Positions 35,186 to 46,630 of a DNA stretch of 64,000 nucleotides are shown here, piece after piece; position 1 is the stretch's first letter, and the number at the start of each line of letters is the position of its first letter. Below the pieces are notes generated by a model that saw only the letters and a list, made by a program, of their open reading frames with translations, did no database searches and was not told the DNA's origin. This DNA is from Dipteris shenzhenensis. Lineage: Eukaryota; Polypodiophyta; Polypodiopsida; Gleicheniales. The position numbers and the translations under genes were made by a program. The stretch lies in NCBI GenBank assembly GCA_047967505.1, contig CM106538.1, one strand, 5' to 3'.

Positions 35186-37573
35186 CTATCCAATGCCCAT
35201 CAATACACGACAATACTCGAACCGCTGACTAGGTAGACTCTTCATCAGGATATTTGCAAGGTTATCATCTGTATGAACCTTGACAAGCTCTATGCGCTTG
35301 TCCTCAAGTACCTCCCTGATGAAATGGTACCTGACCTCAATGTGTTTGGTCTTTGCATGAAAGACCGGATTCTGTGCTAGCTGAATAGCACTCATGGAAT
35401 CACTATGCAATGTCGGTACACCTGTATGAATCCCCAAATCTCCCATTAGCCGATCAAGCCATATAGCCTCCTTGCAACCCTCTGTGGCTGCTACATACTC
35501 AGTCTCTTTGGTAGACAAAGCAATGCACTTTTGTGCACAAGACATCCACGACACTGCACCACCTGCAAAGGTGAACACATAACCAGAAGTGGATCTCCTA
35601 CTATCCACATGCCCTGCATAGTCTGAATCTGTGTACCCAAGTACACGCATGTCTCCTCTACCAAAGTAGATGCACATCTCCTTGGTACCCTTCATGTACC
35701 TCATGATGCACTTAACTACCTCCCAATGCCTCTTTCCTGGATTAGCCATATACCGGCTAACAACTCCCACTGCAAATGCAATGTCTGGTCTAGTAGCTAT
35801 CATAGCATACATAAGACTCCCAACTGTTGATGCATAAGGAACCTTGGCCATCATGGCCCTTTCCTCATCTAATTTGGGACTATCTGTATGACTCAGTTTC
35901 ACATATGGAGGCAATGGAGTACTCACTGCCTTCCCCCCCTCCATATTGAAACGTTGCAATACTTTTGTAACATACTCTTTTTGTAAAAGCCAAAGGAGTT
36001 TTCTACTCCGATCACGCGTGATGCGCATACCAAGAATATGACCTACAAGTCCCAAATCCTTCATATCAAAGGCCTCATGCAACTTGGCCTTTAATGCATC
36101 TAGCTCATAAGTATTTTTGCTAGCCAATAGCATATCATCCACATATAGTGCCAAGATTATCAGGCTATTATCCTTAGCCCTTTTAGTGTAGAGGCAGTGA
36201 TCAATTTCACTCCTTCTAAAACCCTGGCACCGAATGAAAGCATCAAACTTTTGATACCATTCTCTAGGCGCTTGCTTAAGACCATAGAGACTCTTCTTCA
36301 GCTTACAAACTAAATGCTCTTCGCCCTTTTCTTCAAAGCCTTCCGACTGCACCATGTAAATTTCCTCATGCAAATCCCCATGCAAGAAAGCTGTCTTGAC
36401 ATCCATCTGCATAAGCTCCATATCCTCTAATGCCACTAGTCCAAGCATGCATCTAAGTGTGGTCATCTTCACAACCGGTGAGAATATCTCATCAAAGTCC
36501 ACACCCTTCTCTTGTTTGAACCCTTTAGCGACCAAACGGGCCTTGTACCTAGGCACATCATCACCTGCGACCTTCATTTTGTAGACCCATTTACATGGCA
36601 ATGCTTTCTTTCCATGTGGCAAAGAAACCAAGTCCCAAGTCTTATTCTTCATAAGTGAACTCATCTCTGATTGCATAGCATACTCCCACTTGCGTTGATC
36701 CTCGTGCATCATGTAGCAAGAAGGCTCCACGCAATCAGTAAGCATCACATAGTCTACCCTTGGAACAAACCTATCAGGTGGTCTAGACACTCTAGATGAT
36801 CTTCTCAAAGGCATTTCAGCTTGCTGTCCCACCTGCATATCAGCCACATTTGGCTCATCATTTCCACCAATAGATAATCCATCATCTACCCTTGATTGTA
36901 TACCTGTCGGAGTACTTGGTGGTACCATTTCTTGCACATTTGGTGCATGGACAGCTTGCTGTCTATCAACATATGTAGGTGGATTCACATCCTGGAAAGT
37001 GATTCTCCTCATTTCCACATCCCTCATGGGTGCCTTATGCATCTTCTTCTCATTGAAGACTACATCATGGCTGCGTATGATCTTCTTTGCTTTTGGATCC
37101 CAATGACGATAGCCCATCTCTCCACTTTCACCATAACCCAGAAAGATGCATTTCCTAGACTTAGGATCTAGCTTCTTTCGAAGCTCTTTTGGCACATGTG
37201 CATATGCCGCACACCCAAATATACACAAATGAGAGTAAGAGGGCTTCTTGCCACTCCATGCCTCTTTAGGAATACCACCATCCAAACTCTTACTAGGTGA
37301 TATATTGATCACATGCATTGCAGTCTTCATTTCCTCAGCCCAAAAACCACCAGAAAGACTTGCATTGGAAAGCATGCATTGCAACCTTTCTTAAATGGTA
37401 CGGTTCATCTTCTCTGCAATTGGATTTTGCTCTAGAGTACGAGGGGATGTGAGCTCCCTCTTAATCCCACGTGTATCACAAAAATGCTGAAAGTCATGAG
37501 AGAGATACTCTCCACCATTGTTAGTCCATAGGCATTTAAGTGTTCTACCTGACTGATTCTCAACCAAGGCCAT
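35186..37573 (-). pseudogene. Copia-C pol: integrase C-terminal part, RT and RNase H
   Basis: The 732-codon frame 37384-35186 carries the integrase C-terminal part, RT (LYVDDMLLAS near 36150) and RNase H (YTDSDYAGH, LHSDSMSA), ending LMGIG like Copia-B. Upstream, 37573-37391 holds the integrase TNNGGEY segment. The two are separated by a TAA where Copia-B has CAA (IQERLQ). A further TAG at 37582-37580 stands where Copia-B has CAG (FQKWLA). These three comparisons come straight from aligning the two copies by eye. Confidence 0.93.
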
Positions 37574-37683
37574 CCATTTCTAAAATACCTGGAACACATC
37601 ACTCTTCTGAGCTATAGCATAAGCCCACATTTTCCTAGTTGCATCATCAATGAATGTCACATAGTATTCAGCCCCGCTAATGA

Positions 37684-39240
37684 TCATGTAGGCATGGGAC
37701 CACATATGTCTGAATGCACCAAATCAAGCTTTTCAATCTCTTTCTTTCCCCTTCTTTTATGGGCTGATTTAGTCTGCTTCCCATAGAGACAGTGCTTACA
37801 AATTTCAAAATCAGAGAAACTCAAATGCGGTACATAACCCAAATGGCATAAGAGTTTCATTCCATTATGGCTCATGTGCCCCAACCTGCAATGCCATAAA
37901 GAAGTGCTTGGCTGCTCGGTTATTGCAACAACATGATCAAATACCCCTGATACATGTAAGGGATACAAAGTCCCACACTTGGCACCGCTGGCCAAAAGCA
38001 TAGAGCCCTTCTGAATTTTCCAACTCTGAAAGCCAAAAGTGGTGTGAAAACTAGCATCATCTAGCTGACCCACTAAAATAAGACTCTTGGTCAACTTAGG
38101 CACATGTCTCACATGTTTCAAAATAAATGCAGACCCATTTGTAAAAGAAAACTTTATGTCACCTACTCCCACTATGTCACATGCATAGTCATTTCCAAGA
38201 TGCACACAACCTGTCTTTCCACTGTCATAAGTGGAGAACCATTCCCTATGGGGAGTAACATGGAATGAAGCACCAGAATCCAAAATCCAATCCTGGGAAT
38301 ATGCATCATCTGAAGTGGTAAGCAACTCTGCAGATAAACTAGACATGAAGAGAACGTCATTGTCACTATCATGTGTGACTGCATTGATCTCCTCGATCTT
38401 CACTTTTCCTTTGTCCTCCCTTGGACTCTCTTCGTTTTGATTTGCACCCCAATTTGCATTCTTTTTCTTATCCTTTTGCTCTCTTTTCAGCTTGTAGCAA
38501 TCCTTTTTCATATGGCCCTTCTTGCCACAGTGGTAACACTCAATGTTCCGTGCACTGGATTTGCTACGAGACTTCCCTCTTTCTTGGGACTTCCCCCTGA
38601 ACTGTGATCTGCCCCTTTGCACATTTAAGGCTACATCCTGCTTGCTGCCATCCATAGACTTCCGTCTAATCTCCTCGGCCAACAAGCTACCCATAACATC
38701 ATCAAATTTCAGTACTCCACCAGGTGCGGAGTTACTGACAGCTATACGGAAGGTATCCCATGAGGATGGCAATGAACATAACAGAAATATTGCCTTAGTC
38801 TCCGCATCAAAATTCATCTTCTGAGCCTGAAGCTGGCTGAAAATAATATTGAATTCATTCAAGTGAGAAGCAATGGAGACCCCTTCCTTCATCTGCAGCT
38901 CAAACAACCTCTTCATGAGGTAAACTTTATTAGAGGCAGTTTCCCTTTCATAAGTGGCACACAGTTTCTTCCACAAATCTTCCGTAGTCTGCTCATTTAC
39001 CACTGTGAAATAAACTAACTTTGCAAGATGAAGTCTAATAGTAGATTTTGCTAATGCATCCAACTCATTCCAATCATCCTTAAACATATTTGTAGGCTTA
39101 GCTTCAATCCCTGCCAAGGGTTTAATCTGCTTCTTTTGAATAAGCACATCCCTTATTTGTTCTTTCCACAAAGAAAAGTTTGTCCCATCAAACTTTTTAA
39201 TGCTGAAAAACTCCTTTTCAGACATGGAAGAGGATGCCAT
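37684..39240 (-). CDS. Copia-C gag, protease and start of integrase
   Basis: One continuous frame starts at MASSSMSEKEFF (ATG at 39240-39238; an ATG 24 bases further up is also in frame). It contains gag, the CCHC knuckle CYHCGKKGHMKKDC, the protease LDSGASFHVT and LWHCRLGHMS, and ends at DICGPMPT. It keeps the frame that Copia-B has lost (ttttcag at about 38844). It ends at 37684 because one G is missing (cattagcggg versus cattaggcggg in Copia-B), a frameshift inside integrase. Confidence 0.93.
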   Translation of the reverse strand: MASSSMSEKEFFSIKKFDGTNFSLWKEQIRDVLIQKKQIKPLAGIEAKPTNMFKDDWNELDALAKSTIRLHLAKLVYFTVVNEQTTEDLWKKLCATYERETASNKVYLMKRLFELQMKEGVSIASHLNEFNIIFSQLQAQKMNFDAETKAIFLLCSLPSSWDTFRIAVSNSAPGGVLKFDDVMGSLLAEEIRRKSMDGSKQDVALNVQRGRSQFRGKSQERGKSRSKSSARNIECYHCGKKGHMKKDCYKLKREQKDKKKNANWGANQNEESPREDKGKVKIEEINAVTHDSDNDVLFMSSLSAELLTTSDDAYSQDWILDSGASFHVTPHREWFSTYDSGKTGCVHLGNDYACDIVGVGDIKFSFTNGSAFILKHVRHVPKLTKSLILVGQLDDASFHTTFGFQSWKIQKGSMLLASGAKCGTLYPLHVSGVFDHVVAITEQPSTSLWHCRLGHMSHNGMKLLCHLGYVPHLSFSDFEICKHCLYGKQTKSAHKRRGKKEIEKLDLVHSDICGPMPT

Positions 39241-40689
39241 GATGCAAATAAAGCAAAATCCCAAATGCTAGTGCCTATAAGAGAGAATCACACCAAATAC
39301 CAGGTGCACCCAAATGTGTATGCCACAATAGAGTGAAATATCACCAAAACTCAAAGCTCAAAGCATCAAAAGATGCATCTGACTCATGTGCATATACTAT
39401 GCATCCATATGAGCAAATCTGGCCCAAAAGAAAATGCCAACTGCAATGGCAATCCAAAATGCCAATAAGTGCCAAATGACTCAAGCATAAACACCGTCCA
39501 CTGGCATATGCTTTAATAATATCTTATCCAAGAGAGCATAGCACTATCAGTGCATCACCTGCAATGTGTCAAAGCTGTCCCTCAGCATAAAATAGCATCC
39601 ATGTGCAAAGCGTCCATAAAATTAGCATCCCACAAGGCAATTTGGGCCTATCAGCGCATCCAATAAGGACCGCAATGCATCCAAATGGCCTATAAATCAT
39701 CCACTGCAACCCAATGCACACCACGAATGAGCGCACACTGCTCAAACTGTAACCAGACTGATCTGCATAAGGTATGCTCAAGAAATCATAGTCCCACGGT
39801 AATGACCACTACTGAAAATAGAACATGAGATGCCTCAAAACATGGGTGCCATTGCGTAATCGGACTCAGCAAGAAAATCTGCAAATATCTCTCTTCTGCC
39901 AGAACTCCAAAATCCCAACCGATCAGTGAGAAATGGGTGTCAACACTTATCCACTGCCATGTGGCATAAATTTAAGGTTTCAAAACCTTAGACTGAAAAA
40001 TGCATAACAGAGAGACGAAATCGAATACACAGAGATCTATAACTCTAAAAATCCTCCACCGAATCGTGCAAGAACTGACAGGTAGGGGTTTTTGGGCGTC
40101 TGGAACGCAATGGGACAGACGGTTTTGGAAACCGTGGTCTCAATCACTGGGTCCAACACACAGACTGAAAAACGTTTTTGGAAACAGAGCTATTTGTAAA
40201 CTCCATCGGAGTGTGAATGATGAGCAACATAGAAGTTTTAGGACCTTCTAAGTCCATCGGAAGTGACAGATTTGCAAATGGTTGCTCCAAACTTGAGTTC
40301 CAACACCCGGGCAAAAAACGCGGAAACTGACACAGTGAGTCAGAAATCCAATGAAATGATCCCAGATTCAAGAATGAAGGTGTTTCCAAGCTCCTAAAGT
40401 GAAGTGGATACCAAAAGCAAGCAATAGTTGCCTCTACAAGTCAATACGGAGTCTCTGTCATCGAACGGAACAGGGAAAAGCTCAAAAAAATGACTTTTTC
40501 TTTGAAAACACTTAACAGGCTCTCAAAACCACTTCGCAAAACCAAAGTGACTTTTCTAAAGGTTCCTCCAAGGTCTCTACACACTCGGATGCAAGTAAAG
40601 TCACCCACAAAGCTTCCCACAGAGCTTCTCCTTCCTCCCATAGAGCTGCAGAGCTTCAAACATTCACGCATACTCAGCTAGATCACCCG

Positions 40690-40703
40690 GGCTCTGATAC
40701 TAG
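40690..40703 (-). promoter_or_regulatory. Copia-C primer-binding site, one mismatch
   Basis: Read on the minus strand as ctAGTATCAGAGC just inside the 5' LTR; Copia-B has TGGTATCAGAGC. The single change would weaken pairing to initiator Met-tRNA. Confidence 0.75.
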
Positions 40704-40704
40704 T

Positions 40705-40874
40705 TGAGAGTGCTCTCAACGGAAGCAAGAACGGAAGAGGGAGAGAGAGAAACAGAGAGCCACACAAGTTTTGGTGGGTGCAGAACACCCTAATCTTCTT
40801 TTTCATTCATTTATATATGTGTTTGAGTATTGTACATAACCGGGGTAAAGGCACACTGACCTTTAACCCCCACA
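40705..40874 (-). repeat. Copia-C 5' LTR (170 bp)
   Basis: Reverse complement of the Copia-B LTR type, starting TGTGGGGG and ending CTCTCA on the minus strand, with a few substitutions relative to Copia-B. Confidence 0.94.
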
Positions 40875-41220
40875 TGCATGTGAGGCTATATGGCTCAGAA
40901 GGCTATTGTTAGAAACAGATTACTTTGATGAATCAAAGCCAACAACAATAGACCGTGATAATCAATTGGCTCAAGCATTGGCCAAGAATCTAGTATATCA
41001 CTCTAGTACAAAGCACATTGATATCAGAGAGCACTTCATCAGAGAAAGAGTATTACTTGATGACATCACACTGCAACATTGTGATAGCAAAGAAAATGTT
41101 GTAGACATCTTGACCAAACCACTCGGTAAAGAGCTTTTCAAGAAGCACTGACAAGCTCTTGGTTTGATGCAGAGGAAGGACATTCTCATTAAAGGGGTGT
41201 GAAGGAATGTAATGCTCAGT
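40875..41220 (+). pseudogene. Copia-D RNase H, second part after the nested insertion
   Basis: Joined to 34974 across the nested element, the RNase H reads on from EAEYRALTTGA to CEAIWL, then IDRDNQLAQALAKN, HSSTKHIDIREHFIRE and DILTKPLGKELFKKH, the normal copia C-terminus. A stop (TGA) at about 41149 lies where the family usually ends. The exact junction fits a clean insertion with the TGCAT duplication. Confidence 0.93.
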
Positions 41221-41290
41221 CCTTCTTCGATTCCCCAAAATCATCATCTTGAGGGAAGGCCTACTTCATGATGTTGATCTTGAGGGAAGG

Positions 41291-41717
41291 TGTTGAGAAA
41301 CCATCTCAACATCATGTGATCATATGTGCATAACATTAAAACATAGAGAGTGCTATAAAGAAAAGGGCTAGATGCCCTAACCCTAAAAGGGTTTGTATAT
41401 ATTCTACAATTTCAACTAAATCTAGTGTACAGTTAGTCGTTTGTGGTGTGCTCTCTAGCTGTGCCCTCTCTGCTCATCTCCACTCTTCTCCTCTCCCCTC
41501 TTCATATTTTATCACCCCACCAGAAGTCCAAGATCTCTATACATAGTATACACTTCTCTTATTCTTCTCTTAAACGTAATGAGGGGTACACTGTTATATA
41601 GACAACCCTAACTAAGAGAATCATAATCTTTGAGTTCTCTTTACACACAGTCTATGCATTTAGGGACATTTCCCCTTTTATTGATGTATTTCACACTATG
41701 CAATTACATCCACAACA
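41291..41717 (+). repeat. Copia-D 3' LTR (about 427 bp)
   Basis: It begins TGTTGAG right after the purine tract and ends CAACA, giving matching inverted termini. It contains a TATA-like gtttgtatatattc (41389-41402). The end is inferred from the termini alone, because no second LTR is available. Confidence 0.6.
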
Positions 41718-41929
41718 TTGCTTTCCTTGGAATTGCACCTTGAGGATGAGGATCTATAGACGCTCTTCACAATTTCATAGAAAATATGCCAAGTTGAACA
41801 GATGGGCTTGCAACCATGATGCCTCTCATCGTCTCTTGTAACTCTAATGATTTTAACAATTGAATCCACTATCTTTGGCTATTCACCTCGTCTATTCACC
41901 TTGTTGCAATATACTCTTGCTATTCACCT

Positions 41930-42416
41930 CCTCTCAAATCTCAATTAATTAATTATCACCGAATTCCCTTACACATTAACCTATGCGATAGAGCATAGGT
42001 TACACATTAATTATCACTGTGTCGGTTTGATTAAGCTTTCCCTCCCCCTCCATCGTTGCCTCTTCCTCCCTTGCTTCCCAACTCATCACCATCTCCGTCC
42101 TCCCCTCTCGCTCCGCTCCCTCCCCTCTCCCTCTCCCTCCACTCCCTGTGTACACTTCCTTTCTTGCCCTCCTCTCAAATCTCAATTAATTAATTATCAT
42201 CGAATTCCCTTACACATTAACCTATGCGATAGAGCATAGGTTACGCATTAAAATTATCACTGCGTCGGACTGATTAAGCTTTCCCTCCCCCTCCATCATT
42301 GCCTCTTCCTCCCTCGCTTCCCAACTCATCACCATCTCCGTCCTCTCCTCTCCCTCCGCTCCCTCCCCTCTCCCTCTCCCTCCACTCCCTGTGCACACTT
42401 CCTTTCTTGCCCTCCC
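41930..42416. repeat. Tandem duplication, period 241 bp, two copies
   Basis: Copy 1 starts at 41930 and copy 2 at 42171, both with cctctcaaatctcaattaat. They match through acctatgcgatagagcatag, attaagctttccctccccct and cactccctgtg(t/c)acacttc. Differences are few, so the duplication is fairly recent. It merges into CT-rich low-complexity DNA up to about 42560. Confidence 0.92.
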
Positions 42417-42560
42417 CTCCTCGCGCTCTTCCTGTCCCCTCTCCTTCCGCTCACTTTCTTCCTCTCCCCTCTTGTCAACCCTGCCCTCTCGCTCTGTCTT
42501 CCTCTTGCCCCCCCCCCTCTCTCCCCCTTTCTGCCTCTTCCCCCCCTCCCCCTCATATAC
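42417..42560. repeat. CT-rich low-complexity stretch upstream of ferredoxin
   Basis: Almost pure C and T on the plus strand (cctctc, ccccccc runs). It creates proline/serine-rich open frames on plus and arginine/glycine-rich ones on minus, which I do not regard as genes. It ends about 500 bases before the ferredoxin start. Confidence 0.8.
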
Positions 42561-43064
42561 TTGCGTAGTGTGGCGATAAGACCTTTTCGGATAAATCGAA
42601 CCTTCTCGCTATTTCACCGTGCATCCTCATGTAGATTAATTCATCATACGCCTATAGGTTAATCGACATTGCACCCTCCCCTTGTCAACAAGTAATTAAT
42701 TAATATGCCTTTTTATCGACTGAGGCTTGATTTTTAAAATTCACTCCAAATGGAGAGGGGAACAACTGAGTGGAAATCACATAATTTACTATTGATGACA
42801 AGGTGGACATGGAGTGATGACAAGGCATGCGATGAATGGCACAATATGGGGAAGATGTTGTGACTCAAGAGGTGTGGCACACGTGGCCCAATTGCATCAT
42901 GCAGCAATGCAAGTAGATTTGGACCAAAAGGGAGCGAAAGGAAAACCATAGTAAGGTTAAGCTTAAACCTTGACAAAACCTCAGATAGAACTATAGTAGA
43001 TTCTGAGCTTTGAGAGAGTGTGAGAGTGAGACTGGGAGCTTTGAGAGAGAAAGAGCGAGCGAGC

Positions 43065-43520
43065 ATGGCTATGGCGATGGCGAACATTGCCTCCCCTTCA
43101 TCCCTCCGCTGCTCCATCACTACATTGCCCATAAATCGCCATTCTTCTTTCTCTCCTCCATCCCTTGCCTTCCCATCGCTAAGATTTCTCCAAGGCCTCC
43201 CTCCTTCTCTCCCTTCTTTCATCGCTAGGGCCTCCTACAATGTCAAGCTCCTCACCCCCGACGGTGAAGTTACCTTAAACGCCCCTGATGACGAGTACAT
43301 CCTCGACACTGCTGAGAACGAAGGCCTCCAGCTTCCCTTCTCCTGCCGCGCCGGTGCTTGCTCCGCTTGCTGTGCCAAGCTCGTGGAGGGCGAAGTCGAT
43401 CAGGGCGATGGTTCTTTCTTAAGCGAAGCCCAAATTCGAGCTGGGTATGTGCTCACTTGTGTCGCTTATCCGATAACCGACGTTGTTATAAAGACTCATG
43501 CAGACGGGGAGCTTAAATAG
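43065..43520 (+). CDS. Chloroplast [2Fe-2S] ferredoxin, plant type, intronless
   Basis: Plant-type ferredoxin carries electrons from photosystem I to FNR and other stromal enzymes. The start at 43065 ([10 protein letters not shown]) gives 151 residues; an in-frame upstream ATG at 43020 would add a basic stretch that fits less well. Residues 1-55 are Ser/Pro/Arg-rich with no acidic residue, a chloroplast transit peptide ending near FIARA. The mature part (56-151) starts [14 protein letters not shown] and holds the cluster ligands C94, C99, C102 (CRAGACSAC) and C132 (LTCVAYP). An extra Cys (C103) directly follows the third ligand, where Ala or Gly is usual. The length is typical and the frame has no intron or defect. 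The C-terminus HADGELK is less acidic than leaf forms, so it could be a non-photosynthetic isoform. It is the one intact ordinary gene in the window. Confidence 0.95.
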   Translation: MAMAMANIASPSSLRCSITTLPINRHSSFSPPSLAFPSLRFLQGLPPSLPSFIARASYNVKLLTPDGEVTLNAPDDEYILDTAENEGLQLPFSCRAGACSACCAKLVEGEVDQGDGSFLSEAQIRAGYVLTCVAYPITDVVIKTHADGELK

Positions 43521-46500
43521 ATGTACCGTTCTGGAACATAAACAACTATTTATGTCCACCTTCGAGGCAACACGCATGAAGCCTGAAAAGTCTGACGGGA
43601 ATGCATGTAATATTTTGGGTCCACGAGCTTATTATGTTCTCTGTTCCTACGTCTTGAGTCGCAGCATACGTTCTTGTTCTTAAGACTGAGCTTTTTGTTT
43701 GTTTTCTAAGACGTTTTTGGTTGCAAGAGCCTTTAATTTCCGTTTAATGTCTTTCGAAGAGCGGTTCCATTTTTTTAAAATGTTGCAACGATTGATCTTA
43801 CACATGTAAAGCTCTATCTTGGCTCGTCACGGGTGCTTACAGTGAAGTTATATTACATTGGGCCCATGCAAGATGTACACATAGATATTTGCAGGATTTC
43901 GAGAGTGCATGTACATGTATTATGGGCCAAGGAAGCTGACTTGAGTTCACTATTGACAGATGTCCTCGAAAAACCAAAGTTGGTCTATGGGACAGATAAG
44001 GTAGTCAATACATCGAAAGACCAAAGTTGGTCTATGGGACAGATAAGGTAGTCAATACATCAATCCCCATGATGAGTGTGTGAAGCATGTCCAAAATTAT
44101 CTCACAATGATTGCATTAAGCACCTCCGCAAGCATACCTACTTATTGGGGTCAAAGCAACATGGAATAATACTAAGGTACATTTGCTTACGACTAAGGCT
44201 CTTTAGGTTTAGGCGTGAAGTCTTTGATAAATGCTCTCCCATCGCTAAAGACTGCCCAGTGAGTTCCACGGCTTGAGAGAGAGAGAGAGAGAGAGAGACG
44301 CTTTCTATGTCACAACACATAGCAAGCGCTACCTCTCTCCTACTAGCTATTGAAAGTGGCAGCGTGCCACATGTCACCACGCGAGATGCACCGGGTTTGT
44401 GAGGTCCCACTCCCCGCCCCATAGCTGCGTACATAGCCTCCTCACCTCCCCAAAAGGTCCAGGGGACATCCCAGATGTAGCAGACAGGTGTGATGGGTCT
44501 TCCATTCCTCAGGCCTTTCCATCAGCTACAATCAATTCCTTCCCTTGGTGTGGGCTGAAGTTCGGTCGATTCATTGGAGGTGTACTCAACCGTTAGGTCC
44601 CTCTCTCCATTCCTCCGAGAGGCATCCTCAGATTTAGATAGTTATTCATTCTTTCGAGGAGCATCTATTCCTTCCATCTTTCAGGTCTTTCGCATTTGAG
44701 GTGTTCTCAGCAGTTACAAACATCTCACCGGCCCTACAGGCAGGAAGCGTCCTCTTCAATCCATTCATTAGAGGAATGCTTATCAGTCCCTACCATCTCT
44801 CAGTCCCATTGGGACACAACTACAGTTTTAGCAGCTCCCGGCATCACTTAGGTTCTTAGGGAGGCATTTACATCCATAGGTCCAGATTCTAAGAGGGTGA
44901 TGGGGCTTTGACACTAAACAATTATGACTGCAATAGAGGAGGTAGGTGTATACCAGCTTTCTCTCACAGTAGTCATGCAGACAAATTACCTTAGTTTTCA
45001 GGAGTGCATGTGAGTATTCTGGAGTTTCTGGGCTTTAAGTTTTGGTTGCCTAGCCCAAGTGGTTTTGTCATCACCCCAGCAGTTCATGGAGTATCACCAG
45101 CAGTTCTATGTGAGTGGTTCTTCTGCAGTGGGGAGGGTGCATGCCAGCACTTGGTAACCAATATCATACCATTAGCCTTCCAGAGCTCAATGCCTTTGCG
45201 TCAGCATCCCAGTCAGTTCTCAGCAGTTGACGAGGACAGCCTTCACTTCATATTTCCAAGAGCCTATCAGAGCAGTTGACAGTAGGAGCATGGTAGGATG
45301 ATTGGCCATAGCAGTTCGGCTTCCAATCTTTGCTCGTACCGGTTCTCAGGAGTTTTTATTGAGCTGCCGTGTTACCATATTAGAGCATTCGTTCCTCAGC
45401 CTTTTGGAGCAGTGCCAGCTCAGTCCCAGTGCCAGACTATTATTCCCCATTTCTTTGGGAGGACAGTTAAGTTTCGAGCAGCAGTTGGGGTCAGCTCCCT
45501 CCCTTTGCCGCGCCAACAATCCAGCTCCAGAGGCAGACATACAGCAGCCCCTACAGATAGCGATTGAAGGCAGCATGCACACGCAGCATACAGCAGGGTT
45601 TGGGCAGCTACCAAGGTCGGGGTTTGGCAGTTTGTTTCAACAGCATAGCGCCATCTCCCACAGTCGCAGCTAGGGGAGTTATGTCAGCTCAGTTTAGCAC
45701 TCATTTACAGAGTATTGGTCAGGGCATCAATGCCAGCATCATAAATAAACCAGTGTATAATAGTTAGGAAGATCTCTTGTGCTCTTTCATGCTTGAGTGC
45801 TCCTTCTTTATTTATCTATTTCTGAACAGCATGTCCCAGCATGTTACACAAGCAAAGGTGTAACAAGGAGGACAGTGCAGTAACTTACATGTACAATGGG
45901 CAATGGAGCCCATGAGCAAGCGTACAGGACTTCAAGCCCCACTCATGAGGAAGTATTGGGATCCACAGGCATAGGGGTACCAAGGCCAATAGCATTTTTG
46001 AATGGAAGTATAGTGGTTTCCTCAACGCTGAGGACAAGCAAAGGTGCAACAAGGTGGACAGTGCAGTAACTTCATGGGATGCTGCATGTTACTTCAGGAC
46101 GATGGGCAATGGAACCCTTGGTATGTGCTTACATTCAGAAGCTGCATTTAAAACTTTCAGCACCCCTTTGTCGCCCAGGGAAAAGGCAATTATGAAGTTT
46201 GCAAACAAGGGCATATTCCTTTCAAATAATTCTAGATCTTTCAAAAACGAGCAACATATCCAAGGATCAGGACTATTTCCTAACAAAACCACCTGTTCCA
46301 AATCATACTCGTCTGAAATTGGACTAAAGGCCCTAGCTAAGTCATGTGCAACATAGAGATCTTCCATGTTGTACGGCTATATATTTTGGGTCTCATTAGG
46401 ATCTCCCATTCTAGATGCTGCTTCATACTTCTTTGCTGCTTGCCTGAACTGATTTGTCTTAGTCCATTTTATTTCATGGGGGAATGCCTGTGTTTCAATG

Positions 46501-46630
46501 GGGCTGCTCCTTGACAACACTGCAGCATTGGGTGGTGCGTTTAGAGGGGGTGCTATCTAGCTTGAATTTTCCCGTCCACTAATTGATATGACACTCCGGT
46601 GTTCCCCTTTCCTAACCTTCATCTTCACTT
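43521..46630. other. Downstream region of ferredoxin, small repeats only
   Basis: A 47-bp tandem duplication (ccaaagttggtctatgggac at 43974 and 44021), a (GA)n run at 44274-44299, and a diverged duplicate of agcaaaggtg(t/c)aacaaggaggacagtgcagt near 45850 and 46032. A 92-codon minus-strand frame (46367-46089, MEDLYVAHDLARAF...) looks protein-like in composition but matches nothing I know. No gene is recognised. Confidence 0.4.

Larger units (their letters stand above)
34975..40874 (-). mobile_element. Copia-C: nested Ty1/copia element, sister of Copia-B
   Basis: Minus-strand element with its 5' LTR at 40705-40874 and 3' LTR at 34975-35132, flanked by the target duplication TGCAT (34970-34974, 40875-40879). 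It is the same family as Copia-B: LTRs, leader and proteins align throughout with few changes. It sits inside the RNase H frame of Copia-D. Its coding region has two nonsense codons and one frameshift relative to Copia-B, so it is older than Copia-B and not autonomous. The LTRs differ by one 12-bp deletion and about one substitution. Confidence 0.96.
31801..41717 (+). mobile_element. Copia-D: old Ty1/copia element, split by Copia-C
   Basis: Coding homology starts at about 31810 in the gag nucleic-acid-binding region and runs to 34974. It resumes at 40875 directly after the nested element and ends at about 41220 before a single 3' LTR (41291-41717). A purine tract (TTGAGGGAAGG) precedes that LTR. 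The reading frame is broken many times. The 5' LTR and the first part of gag are not visible. The nested insertion duplicated TGCAT (34970-34974 and 40875-40879). Confidence 0.85.

Noticed and set aside
42000-42579. Pro/Ser-rich plus-strand and Arg/Gly-rich minus-strand open frames
   Set aside because: Produced by CT-rich low-complexity DNA and the 241-bp duplication; no gene signals.
46089-46367. 92-codon minus-strand frame as a gene
   Set aside because: The composition is protein-like, but there are no recognised motif, splice partners or promoter, and the plus strand is open over the same bases.
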